A stretch of DNA of 64,000 bases from CAWINY01 sp963837635 (GTDB lineage Bacteria > Acidobacteriota > Terriglobia > Terriglobales > Acidobacteriaceae): positions 186,001 through 250,000 of the forward strand of contig CAWINY010000006.1 of assembly GCA_963837635.1 (NCBI GenBank). Direction: 5' to 3'. The position numbers and the translations under genes are program-made. The notes beneath the pieces are model-generated. The model searched no databases and was not told the DNA's origin. It worked only from the letters and a program-made list of their open reading frames with translations. Shown here piece by piece: positions 56,716 through 64,000 of the stretch (position 1 is the stretch's first letter; the number at the start of each line of letters is the position of its first letter).

Positions 56716-56858
56716 GTTTGAAAGGGCGCGGCTTCAGCCGCGCCGAGCCAGTGGTGCTTTACAGCCGCTTTAGCGGCTGAGGGGCGATATCCCTCAGCGG
56801 CTGAAGCCGCATCGCAAGGACGCCTTTTCGGCGCGGCTGAAGCCGCGCCCTTTCAAAC
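56716..56858. repeat. REP-like element with 29-bp perfect inverted ends
   Basis: 56716-56744 and 56830-56858 are exact inverse copies (core GGGCGCGGCTTCAGCCGCGCC). The interior holds further AGCCGC/GCGGCT hairpins (AGCCGCTTTAGCGGCT and CTCAGCGGCTGAAG). It lies upstream of resB and downstream of the TPR gene and accounts for most of the 317-bp gap. Confidence 0.7.
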
Positions 56859-56868
56859 ATTGCAGACC

Positions 56869-57576
56869 CTACATGGTGGCCGGTTTGTTGGTCGTGGTGC
56901 CCGGGGCCATGTTGCTGTGCTGTTTAGCACGAGAGATCGCCTGCTCCACTCTTTCGCGGTCGGGGTAGTTGGGATTTTCCTGCAGCAGCTTCTCCCAGGT
57001 CTGGATCGCGCCGTTCGCATCTCCCTTGCCCTCCCACTTCACCATGCCGAGATTGAACAGGGTCTGTGCATGCTTGGGATCGTCCTTGAGGACGGTATTG
57101 AATTCCGCGATTGCGTGGTCCGCATCGCCCGCGTAGAAGTAAGCCGTCGCCATGTCGGTGCGCACGTCGAAGTTCTTTGGGTCTGCCTTGAGCGACCGCT
57201 CGTAGTAGTTGGTCGCGTCCTTGAACTGCTGCGCGTCGTAGTAAACGTTGCCGATATTGGCCAGCAGGGCCGGATCGTTGGGTTTCGACTTCATCTGGGC
57301 CAGAAGGGGTGCAGCCTGCTGGTCCGCCATGGCCTTCATCTGCTCGGGAGAGGGCTGCGCACCCCCGCCCATGCCCTGCGGCACAGCGCCCGTTCCTTGC
57401 GCGGTGCTGCCCTGCACTGGCTGGGCGGCCGGAACGGCGGCGCTGGACCCCGATCCGCGCAACAGGTAGCCGGCGGCCACTCCCACCAGAAGGCAAACCA
57501 CGGCAAGGATATAGGCCTGCGCGCTGGTCCACGTGCCGCTGTTGCCGGTTGAATCGGGAGCTACTCCCTGGGCCAT
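56869..57576 (-). CDS. membrane-anchored TPR protein (NrfG/CcmI-like)
   Basis: One N-terminal membrane helix (AYILAVVCLLVGVAAGYLLRG), a Gln/Gly/Pro linker, and about three TPR units (residues 100-215: NIGNVYYDAQQFKDATNYYE, MATAYFYAGDADHAIAEFN, NLGMVKWEGKGDANGAIQTW). This plan matches the periplasmic TPR partners of cytochrome c maturation, and the neighbouring ccsA/resB and cytochrome c genes fit. AAGGAG precedes the ATG. The specific role is inferred. Confidence 0.75.
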   Translation of the reverse strand: MAQGVAPDSTGNSGTWTSAQAYILAVVCLLVGVAAGYLLRGSGSSAAVPAAQPVQGSTAQGTGAVPQGMGGGAQPSPEQMKAMADQQAAPLLAQMKSKPNDPALLANIGNVYYDAQQFKDATNYYERSLKADPKNFDVRTDMATAYFYAGDADHAIAEFNTVLKDDPKHAQTLFNLGMVKWEGKGDANGAIQTWEKLLQENPNYPDRERVEQAISRAKQHSNMAPGTTTNKPATM

Positions 57577-57871
57577 CTTCTGCTTTTCTCCTTAATTCTG
57601 GACTGCTCGAATGCAATGGCGCCGCCACTGGCTGCCGCCTCTGCTCAACAGTTTAGCGGACTTTATTGCTGGGGCGCCGGAGGCAGCGGGTGTTACGGTA
57701 TTTTTCTGTCGGTGTTAGGGAAGAGTATTGTAAAATTTTTTCGCAACCCGGGTAATTTTCCTGTGTTATTAGCATTTGAATGGGATCGCTTCGGCGTCAG
57801 GCAGCGCGATTCGGCCGAATCGATTTGCGAGCAGTACAAATTGATCTGACATTTTGCCAGTGAGGAACGCG
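57577..57871. promoter_or_regulatory. divergent intergenic region (TPR gene / cytochrome c gene)
   Basis: About 295 bp separate divergent starts. It contains an AT-rich tract (TATTGTAAAATTTTTTCG near 57725), a plausible promoter zone for the cytochrome gene, but no clear -35/-10 pair was fixed. Confidence 0.35.
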
Positions 57872-58171
57872 ATGAAGAAACTGTTATATGCAGTTACGGC
57901 TCTTGCCCTGTTGGCGCCCGCGACCATGAGCGCGGCTGACCTTTCCAGCAACCCCGATTTCAAAGCCAAGTGCGCAATGTGCCATGGCGCCAATGGCGAA
58001 GGCAAGCCGGCGATGAAGACGGCCCCGCTGAAGGATTCGGCTGCCAAGCCGGCCGACGAGCTGACTGCCACGATCAGCAAGGGCAAGCTCCCCAAGATGC
58101 CGGCCTTTGGAGCCAAGCTGACCCCGGAGCAGGTCAAGGGGCTGGTCGACGCCATCAAGGCCCAGAAGTAA
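57872..58171 (+). CDS. small c-type cytochrome
   Basis: ATG 57872 follows GAGGA by 5 nt. The signal peptide (MKKLLYAVTALALLAPATMSA) precedes a single-heme class I cytochrome of about 78 residues: CAMCH heme site, GANGEGKP loop, KMPAFGAKLTPEQVKGLV with the axial methionine. It is periplasmic. It depends on the System II genes just upstream. A rho-independent terminator follows. Confidence 0.93.
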   Translation: MKKLLYAVTALALLAPATMSAADLSSNPDFKAKCAMCHGANGEGKPAMKTAPLKDSAAKPADELTATISKGKLPKMPAFGAKLTPEQVKGLVDAIKAQK

Positions 58172-58199
58172 GCGCAATTTGAACGTTTTATCCGAGAAG

Positions 58200-58227
58200 A
58201 GCGGCTGGCAACCCCAGCCGCTTTTTC
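58200..58227 (+). terminator. rho-independent terminator of the cytochrome c gene
   Basis: Stem AGCGGCTGG (58200-58208) with CCAGCCGCT (58214-58222), loop CAACC, then TTTTTC. Confidence 0.85.
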
Positions 58228-58230
58228 GTT

Positions 58231-58617
58231 CTACGAGGAGTTGTGCTTGATCCAGATTGCGAGTTCGTCTTCGCTCACCTTGCCGGATGCGAGGTCGATG
58301 AACATTTGGTAGGCGTTTTCCTCACTGGCGGTTATTTCGATCCCGTTCAGTTCGAGAAAAACAAAAGCGACCACCAACCCGGTGCGCTTGTTGCCGTCCA
58401 CGAATGGATGATTCTTGACGATGCCGAATGCGTATGCTGCGGCGAGCCGTTCAAGGGATGGCCTGCTGCCTTGGTAGTTCAACAAGTTTCTCGGCCGGGC
58501 CAGCGCCGATTCCAGCAGGCCCGTGTCGCGAACGCCCGCTGTTCCGCCAAACGCCACCAGTTGCATGTCATGGAGCACCAGCGCCTCGGCTAGTCCAATC
58601 CACACAGGCTCTTTCAT
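58231..58617 (-). CDS. doc: Doc-like Fic-domain toxin
   Basis: A 128-residue Fic/Doc protein. The active-site loop is HPFVDGNKRTG (about residues 70-80), with GTAGVRDTGLLESALARP typical of Doc. Doc phosphorylates EF-Tu and stops translation; the loop has the DGNKR form, so kinase versus AMPylase activity cannot be decided from sequence alone. It overlaps the antitoxin stop (ATGA). Confidence 0.88.
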   Translation of the reverse strand: MKEPVWIGLAEALVLHDMQLVAFGGTAGVRDTGLLESALARPRNLLNYQGSRPSLERLAAAYAFGIVKNHPFVDGNKRTGLVVAFVFLELNGIEITASEENAYQMFIDLASGKVSEDELAIWIKHNSS

Positions 58618-58841
58618 TCAGCCAGCTTTCGCAGCGCGTTGCGGTACTTGCGCATGACGCGCCGGCCGGCTTCCACCGTCCTGGCAAACTCCGGCTGGAA
58701 CGGCGTAAGCTGCACACCACCCGGAGTCTCCGTGACGTACAGCGTGTCTCCCTTCTCGATGTGCAGACGCTCAAGGACTTCTTTCGGGAGAACGATCCCT
58801 GTGGAACTGCCAACAGTTGTGACCTTCACGGTCTTTGCCAT
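58614..58841 (-). CDS. AbrB-type antitoxin of the Doc-like toxin
   Basis: A 75-residue AbrB/MazE swapped-hairpin protein: VKVTTVGSSTGIVLPKEVLE and KGDTLYVTETPGGVQL, then a charged tail (EAGRRVMRKYRNALRKLAE) likely to bind the toxin. Classical Doc antitoxins (Phd) have a different fold, but AbrB-Doc pairs do occur. It overlaps doc by 4 nt. Probably autoregulated through the palindrome at 58861-58882. Confidence 0.85.
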   Translation of the reverse strand: MAKTVKVTTVGSSTGIVLPKEVLERLHIEKGDTLYVTETPGGVQLTPFQPEFARTVEAGRRVMRKYRNALRKLAE

Positions 58842-58860
58842 GTTGCGCCTCTACTAGGGG

Positions 58861-58882
58861 TATTATAACAAACGTTATAATA
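58861..58882 (-). promoter_or_regulatory. palindromic operator of the AbrB-Doc operon
   Basis: Perfect 9-bp inverted repeat TATTATAAC-AAAC-GTTATAATA, 20 bp before the antitoxin start. It also contains a good -10-like TATAAT on the minus strand. Confidence 0.7.
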
Positions 58883-58918
58883 AGCTGAGACTCGATTTGG
58901 CGGGGCCTCTTAACGACG

Positions 58919-59000
58919 GTGCCCCACATCTGCCGGGTTTTGGCAGATGTGGGTTAGCGAACAGCCCCACATCTGCGAAAGGCGCGCAGATGTGGGGCAC
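58919..59000. repeat. double-hairpin intergenic repeat (CCCCACATCTGC family)
   Basis: GTGCCCCACATCTGC (58919-58933) is the inverse of GCAGATGTGGGGCAC (58986-59000). Inside, each arm also pairs locally (CCCACATCTGCC/GGCAGATGTGGG and CCCCACATCTGCG/CGCAGATGTGGGG), giving two adjacent hairpins or one long one. Confidence 0.65.
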
Positions 59001-59070
59001 CTCAGCCCGCGAGGACGAAGGGGCCCAACTAAAAGGCATTCTCTGTGTCTCTGTGGCAGGTGTGACCGAA

Positions 59071-61062
59071 TCACGCGAACAGGAATTCCTTGGTGCGCAG
59101 GTCGCGAATGGTGTCGCGCAGCTTGGCGGCTTTTTCGAACTCGAATTTCTTGGCCGCCTCGCGCATGTCGTTTTCCAGCCGCGCCACGAAGGCGTCGAGT
59201 TCTTCTTGGGACTTGAGCTCGGGAATGCCGTCCGGCGGTTCGGTCTCGATCTCCATGTAATCCGCGCTAACGATCGCCGCCAGCGACATCTCCAGCGGAC
59301 GCAGGATGCTGGCTGGAGTTATGTCGTGCTCTTCGTTGTAAGCCTGCTGGACGGCTCGGCGGCGGTTGGTCTCGCCCATGGCCTTCTGCATGGATTCGGT
59401 CATGCGGTCGGCATACAGGATGGCGCGGCCCTTGACGTGACGGGCGCAGCGCCCGATGGTCTGGATCAGCGATCCCGCCGAGCGCAGGAAGCCTTCTTTG
59501 TCGGCGTCGAGGATGGCGACGAGCGAGACTTCTGGGAGGTCCAAGCCTTCGCGCAGCAGGTTGATGCCGATCAGCACATCGAATTCGCCCTTGCGCAGGT
59601 CGCGCAGGATCTTGACCCGCTCCAGGGTCTCGATCTCCGAGTGCATGTAGCGGCAACGGACGCCGACCTCGCTATAGTACTCAGCCAAATCTTCGGACAT
59701 GCGCTTGGTCAGTGTGGTCACCAGCACGCGCTCGCCGATCTTCGCCCGCTCCCGGATCTCGTGCAGCAGGTCGTCGATCTGTCCCTTGACCGGGCGCACC
59801 TCGACTTCGGGATCGACCAAGCCGGTGGGGCGAATGATCTGCTCGACGACCACCCCTGCGGACTTGGTCAGCTCATATGGGGCGGGAGTTGCCGAGACGT
59901 AGATCACTTGGTCCACGCGGCTCTCCCATTCCTCGAAGGTGAGGGGCCGGTTATCCAGCGCGGACGGCAGCCGGAAGCCGTACTCGATCAGGGTCTGCTT
60001 GCGTGAGCGGTCGCCGTGCCACATGCCATGGATCTGCGGCACCGTCTGGTGCGACTCATCGATGAAGAGAAGGTAGTCGCGCGGCACGTAATCGAGCAGC
60101 GTGGGCGGCGGTTCGCCGGGCAAGCGGCCGGTGAAGTGGCGCGAGTAGTTCTCGATGCCGTGGCAGTAGCCGACCTCCTTGATCATCTCCAGGTCGAAGC
60201 GGGTGCGCTGGTGGATGCGTTGCGCCTCGACCATGCGGCCCTGCTTCTCCAGTTCCGCCTCCCACCAGGCGAGTTCTTCCAGAATGGAGTGCACCGCGGC
60301 GTTCTTGCTCTCGGGCTTCATCACGTAGTGCGACTTGGGGTAGATGGGCAGGCGTGCATACTTCTGCTTCACCGTGCCGAATAGCGGGTCGATCTGGCTG
60401 AGCGATTCGATCTCGTTGCCCCACAGCTCGATCCGGTAGGCGTTGTCGTCGTAAGTAGGGAATAGCTCGATCACGTCGCCGCGCACGCGGAAGGTGCCGC
60501 GGCGAAAGTCGCTGTCGGTGCGCTCGTAGAGGATCTCGACCAGCTTGCGGGTAATGTCCTCGCGCTTGATCTTCTGACCCTTTTCCAGGAAGAGCAGCAT
60601 GCCATAGTAGGCTTCCGGCGAGCCCAGGCCATAGATGCAGCTTACCGAGGCGACGATGATGCAGTCGCGCCGCTCGAACAATGACCTGGTGGCGGAAAGC
60701 CGCAGCTTGTCGAGCTCCTCGTTGATGGTGGCTTCTTTTTCGATGTAGATATCGCCGGAGGGAATGTAGGCTTCCGGCTGGTAATAGTCGTAATACGATA
60801 CGAAATATTCGACTGCATTGTGCGGGAAGAAGGACTTGAACTCGTGGAAGAGCTGCGCCGCCAGGGTCTTGTTGTGCGCCATCACCAGCGCCGGGCGGTT
60901 CATGGCATCGATGACCTTGGCCATCGTGTAGGTCTTGCCGGAACCGGTGACGCCCAGCAGCACCTGGTGCTTCTCGCCTTCGGACAAGCCGCGGGTCAGC
61001 GACTGGATGGCCGTGACCTGATCGCCGCGTGGCTGGTAGTCGCTGACGAGTTTGAAATCCAT
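59071..61062 (-). CDS. uvrB: UvrB, excinuclease ABC subunit B
   Basis: Damage-verifying helicase of nucleotide excision repair. Walker A GVTGSGKT (about residue 38-45), the beta-hairpin (YYDYYQPEAYIP), IDESHQT motif II, the RPTGLVDPEVEVRP region and the QTIGRCAR motif VI-like segment are present, and the C-terminal UVR domain (about 630-660: ENDMREAAKKFEFEKAAKLRD) binds UvrC. MDFKLVSDYQP at 61062 is the preferred start; an ATG 30 nt earlier is possible. Confidence 0.96.
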   Translation of the reverse strand: MDFKLVSDYQPRGDQVTAIQSLTRGLSEGEKHQVLLGVTGSGKTYTMAKVIDAMNRPALVMAHNKTLAAQLFHEFKSFFPHNAVEYFVSYYDYYQPEAYIPSGDIYIEKEATINEELDKLRLSATRSLFERRDCIIVASVSCIYGLGSPEAYYGMLLFLEKGQKIKREDITRKLVEILYERTDSDFRRGTFRVRGDVIELFPTYDDNAYRIELWGNEIESLSQIDPLFGTVKQKYARLPIYPKSHYVMKPESKNAAVHSILEELAWWEAELEKQGRMVEAQRIHQRTRFDLEMIKEVGYCHGIENYSRHFTGRLPGEPPPTLLDYVPRDYLLFIDESHQTVPQIHGMWHGDRSRKQTLIEYGFRLPSALDNRPLTFEEWESRVDQVIYVSATPAPYELTKSAGVVVEQIIRPTGLVDPEVEVRPVKGQIDDLLHEIRERAKIGERVLVTTLTKRMSEDLAEYYSEVGVRCRYMHSEIETLERVKILRDLRKGEFDVLIGINLLREGLDLPEVSLVAILDADKEGFLRSAGSLIQTIGRCARHVKGRAILYADRMTESMQKAMGETNRRRAVQQAYNEEHDITPASILRPLEMSLAAIVSADYMEIETEPPDGIPELKSQEELDAFVARLENDMREAAKKFEFEKAAKLRDTIRDLRTKEFLFA

Positions 61063-61195
61063 AACAAGTCTTGGCTCAGCGGGATGGCTCACAAAACCGC
61101 TCTTGGCTGTTGCGTTTAGCTATTGGCTTCTAGTGCTATCTCACGGGCGAGAGCGACAACGCAAAAGCAATGATCGAGTATAACGTGCCGGTAAC

Positions 61196-61275
61196 GGCTT
61201 ACCGCGGATCTCGCGGACTACAGACGGATCAACGCTGATTTCCTTTTCCAATATCCGCGTAATCCGTTCTTCCGA
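61196..61275. repeat. dispersed GGATTACGCGGAT-type repeat
   Basis: CTTACCGCGGATC...GACTACAGACGGATCAACGCTGATTT and AATATCCGCGTAATCCG are arms of the same inverted-repeat family as at 47831-48016 and 39230. Between uvrB and the IS481-type element. Confidence 0.5.
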
Positions 61276-61380
61276 TTTCCGATTCGTCCGTGCGCTGAGT
61301 CTGATCTTCTGCTGGGGTTGAGCACGCAAAGCGTGCGGCAGAAGGTAGCCCCAGGCGCGAGCCTGGGGTGGAAGTTGGTC

Positions 61381-62740
61381 CGGACCGGGCACATGGGTGA
61401 CAGTTTAGACCGAGGACATGGGTGACACTTCGGGATCCGTTAGCAAGGATACGAATGTCTGGAGCGTTTCCACCAGGAAGGTTGGCCGGGTTTGGCGGAT
61501 CATCCTCGTGCCCCCAAGAAGCACCCGAACCAAACCCCATCCCAGCTTGAACAGCAGATTCTGCAACTCCGGTACGAGCACCCCCGATGGGGTGCGCGGA
61601 AGCTGCGCGGCCATCTGGACGAGAAGTATCCCCAACTCCATTGGCCGGCTAACAGTACGATTGGCAACCTGCTCCAGCGGGAAGGTCTGGCTGTCCCGCG
61701 CAAGAAGCGCCACCGCGCACCGCCCTACACGCAGCCCTTTCAGGCTATCGGGCAGCCGAACGATCTCTGGTGTGCGGACTTCAAGGGCTGGTTTAAAACC
61801 GGCGACGGCGAGCGGATCGATCCGTTGACCATGACCGATGCGCATAGCCGGTACCTGCTGCGTTGCCAAGCCGTCGATGCCGCCAACCTCGCGCAGGTCA
61901 AAGGGATTTACGTGGCAGCGTTTCGGGACTACGGCACGCCGTTAACCATCCGTACCGACAACGGCGCGCCGTTCGCATCCCGAGCGATTGCGGGGTTGTC
62001 TCGCCTATCCGTTTGGTTAATGAAGCTGGGCATCATTCCAGAACGAATCCAAGCTGGACATCCGGAACAGAACGGCCGTCATGAGCGGATGCATGCCACG
62101 ATGAAGGCAGAAACCGCCCAACCGCCCGAAGCCAATCGCCGAGCTCAGCAACGACGCTTTGATCCGTTCCGCTCCGAGTACAACGAAGTGCGTCCCCATG
62201 AAGCCCTGGACCAGAAAACGCCCGCTTCACGCTATCAAGGTTCGCCGCGCTGTTATCCGGAGCGAGTACCCGAACCGGAGTATCCCGATGGCATGCAAGT
62301 CCGACGCGTAATGCGGCACGGAGGGTTCTACTGGAAACACCAGGAGGTGTTTCTCACCGAGGTGCTCGGAGGGGAATCGATTGGATTGGAGGCGGTGGAC
62401 GATCGCTACTGACTGGTCCACTTCGCCGCCTTTCCCATAGCCTGCTTTGATAGCCAGGAACTCAGGATCCAGCCGTTGCCCAAACATGCGGATGCAAACC
62501 AGAAATAGCTGTGGGAATGGCGGAACCGTGGAAGCGCGAAAAAGCAAACACCGCTTTCCCGCCCTTCCCCAGTTCCTTGGAAATCTCGCCACAAGGACGG
62601 CGAGATTTCCACATTCCCACAGCTACGACTACTGCTATCATTACCTTCCCCCGTTGGGGGAAGAACCTCAACCCCGGGCTCGAAGTGTCACCCATGTGCC
62701 CAGTCTAAAGTGTCAACCATGTCCCGGGCCGCTCAAGTTG
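61381..62740 (+). mobile_element. IS481-type insertion sequence, decayed
   Basis: Both ends carry paired copies of a GG(G)xACATGGGTGACA motif separated by TTTAGAC-like sequence (left 61387-61435, right 62685-62735 in inverse orientation). Inside lies a transposase whose N-terminal HTH is lost. Between transposase and right end is about 270 bp with nested inverted repeats (GGAAATCTCGCC/GGCGAGATTTCC). Inactive by itself but could be mobilised in trans. Confidence 0.7.
61492..62412 (+). pseudogene. IS481-family transposase, N-terminally truncated
   Basis: From TTG 61492 the frame encodes the rve integrase core: DLWCADFKGWF (first Asp), TIRTDNGAPFAS (second Asp) and PEQNGRHERMHATMKAE (Glu), then the C-terminal region. 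Before it, the same frame still reads QGYECLERFHQEGWPGLADH, preceded by TAG at 61441 and by FGIR, the trace of the HTH motif. The N-terminal DNA-binding half is thus missing, so the protein is probably inactive. Confidence 0.8.
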
Positions 62741-62873
62741 TCGACGAACGAGAGCCCCGGAGGGGCGACAGAACACACTTATGCCCCTTGGGGCTGTTCA
62801 TCTTCGACGTAATCCCACCCACGGCTAACATCTGTGCAATCCGCAAAAGGCATTCACGGGTTTCGTCGATAAC
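62741..62873. other. intergenic region with small palindrome
   Basis: About 130 bp between the IS and the GGDEF gene end; contains GCCCCGGAGGGGC (about 62755) and GCCCCTTGGGGC (62795) hairpins, one of which might end transcription of the minus-strand gene. Confidence 0.4.
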
Positions 62874-63989
62874 TCAGCCCGCGTCCTTCTGCTTCTGGCG
62901 CAGCAGCTCCGAGTACAACATGACGCGGTTGCGGCCTGTGTTTTTGGCGGCGTAGAGGGCGGCATCGGCAAATTCGATCAGGTCGCGGCGGAAGTGGGCA
63001 TCCGTATCCCATACGGCGATACCCAAGCTGATAGTCAACCGCTCTTCGGCGTCGGGCGAGCCGGCGAAGAACTTGGCTGACTCCACTCCGCGACGCAGAC
63101 GTTCCGCCACCAGCCGGGCGCCCGGGCCGCCGGTTTCCGGCAGGATGATCACGAACTCCTCGCCCCCGTAGCGCGCAGCCGTGTCCACCTCGCGCATCTC
63201 CCGGAGCAGGATGGAGGAGAGGTCGCGCAGCACCTGATCGCCGGCGTGATGTCCGTAGCGGTCATTCAACTGCTTAAAGAAATCGATATCGACCATGATC
63301 AGGGCCAAGGGCGTCTTTTTGCGTTCCGAGCGCTTGATCTCCAGCTCAAGCTGCTGCTCGAAGTAACCGCGGGTCTTCAACCCGGTGAGGTAATCGGTGA
63401 AGGCCAGGCGGATCAGCCCGTCATTGGCATAGTCGCGGGTGATCGGCGTTTCGGCCACCAGAGCGAGCATCCAGAGAAGCTGCGCGTCTTCTTGGGAGAA
63501 AGCGCTGGCATCCTGGGAGAACAGTTGCAGCGAGCCCATAACCCGGTTGTTGGCGAAAAGCGGGACCACCAGGGCGGAAGCCGCGCCCATGGCTTTAAGA
63601 CAGGAGTCGGCCTGCACGTTGATCCCGTGTCGGACTAGCAGGGGCTTGCCGAACTTGGTCGACCAGAGGTTCAGCAGGTTGCCGCGCATGCAGGCGTCCG
63701 CGGGGATGGGATCGGCGGAGCGCACCAGCCGCAATTGCGCCGGCCCTTGCTCCTCGTCCCAGAAGTACACCAGAGCGCGCTCGTGGCTGACGATCTCCGT
63801 GGCAAAATCGCACAACAGGTTCAGGGTGGCTTCCAGCTGCATCTGCAGCCCGGAGAGCATGCTCAGCCGCAGAATGACGTTCACCGCCTGCCAGCGCTGC
63901 CGCACCGTGCTCTCGTTCAGCTCGGAAAACACCTCGACCGCGAACCGCTCCGGAGGCGAGGATTCATAGGTTGGGTCGGCCAGATGCAT
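62874..63989 (-). CDS. GAF-GGDEF diguanylate cyclase
   Basis: A soluble 371-residue protein that makes c-di-GMP from GTP. The N-terminal GAF sensor domain (about 40-180) is followed by a GGDEF domain (about 195-360) with DxLTGLKTR (here DYLTGLKTRG), VDIDFFKQLND (metal-binding Asp) and the active-site YGGEEF (274-279). An inhibitory I-site RxxD (REVD, 266-269) lies five residues before GGEEF, so product inhibition is likely. The GAF ligand is unknown. GGAGA lies upstream of the ATG. Confidence 0.93.
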   Translation of the reverse strand: MHLADPTYESSPPERFAVEVFSELNESTVRQRWQAVNVILRLSMLSGLQMQLEATLNLLCDFATEIVSHERALVYFWDEEQGPAQLRLVRSADPIPADACMRGNLLNLWSTKFGKPLLVRHGINVQADSCLKAMGAASALVVPLFANNRVMGSLQLFSQDASAFSQEDAQLLWMLALVAETPITRDYANDGLIRLAFTDYLTGLKTRGYFEQQLELEIKRSERKKTPLALIMVDIDFFKQLNDRYGHHAGDQVLRDLSSILLREMREVDTAARYGGEEFVIILPETGGPGARLVAERLRRGVESAKFFAGSPDAEERLTISLGIAVWDTDAHFRRDLIEFADAALYAAKNTGRNRVMLYSELLRQKQKDAG

Positions 63990-64000
63990 AGTCTCCCAGG

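Overview
The window looks like a chromosomal segment of a soil-type Acidobacteriota (Terriglobia-like). This is an inference from an Oar-type TonB-dependent receptor with an N-terminal carboxypeptidase-regulatory-like domain, a short PheT, a TPR-secretin-cohesin protein in a PilMNO/GspDEF operon, many palindromic intergenic repeats and moderately high GC. No rRNA, tRNA or CRISPR array was recognised.

Layout. (1) 1-11.4 kb: a FecR-like secreted protein converges on a nine-gene minus-strand type II secretion/type IV pilus-like operon: STN-like protein, secretin, GspF, GspE, PilM, PilN, PilO, a GspC/PilP-like protein and a GspK-like pseudopilin. (2) 11.7-36.2 kb, all plus strand: a secreted unknown; two multicopper oxidase (MCO) genes that read as broken but motif-rich; a giant MCO-scaffold/beta-helix surface protein of about 3150 residues interrupted by one in-frame TAG; four small exported proteins; a parvulin-like foldase; CusB and CusA copper/silver efflux; and two type IV pilin-like pseudopilins. 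(3) 36.2-45.1 kb: recombinase/transposase remnants, pheT with an inserted palindrome, birA, a zinc-ribbon protein, a frameshifted rpsU, and a TonB-dependent receptor split by TAG. (4) 45.1-51 kb: clpB, hsp20, an IS1595-type element with an 8-bp target duplication beside the hsp20 promoter, and an EamA transporter. (5) 51-59 kb: a secreted cupin-like protein, a VOC protein, vapBC, ccsA/resB cytochrome c maturation, a TPR protein, a cytochrome c and an AbrB-Doc toxin-antitoxin pair. (6) 59-64 kb: uvrB, a decayed IS481-type element and a GAF-GGDEF diguanylate cyclase.

Most interesting: regions 1 and 2 together look like a copper-oxidase export locus. The first MCO gene keeps only the domain-1 copper motifs (HxH and HCH...H...M). 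The second keeps only the last-domain motifs (HPxHxH and HxH). The third, giant paralogue has lost the ligands at both positions. The first two polypeptides together would supply exactly the four HxH motifs of one trinuclear centre. A secretion machine, two extra pseudopilins, a foldase and Cu(I) efflux lie alongside. Multicopper oxidases exported through type II systems are known in metal-oxidising or metal-reducing bacteria (a P. putida Mn oxidase, Geobacter OmpB), so extracellular Mn/Fe redox chemistry is a reasonable hypothesis, but it is not shown by the sequence.
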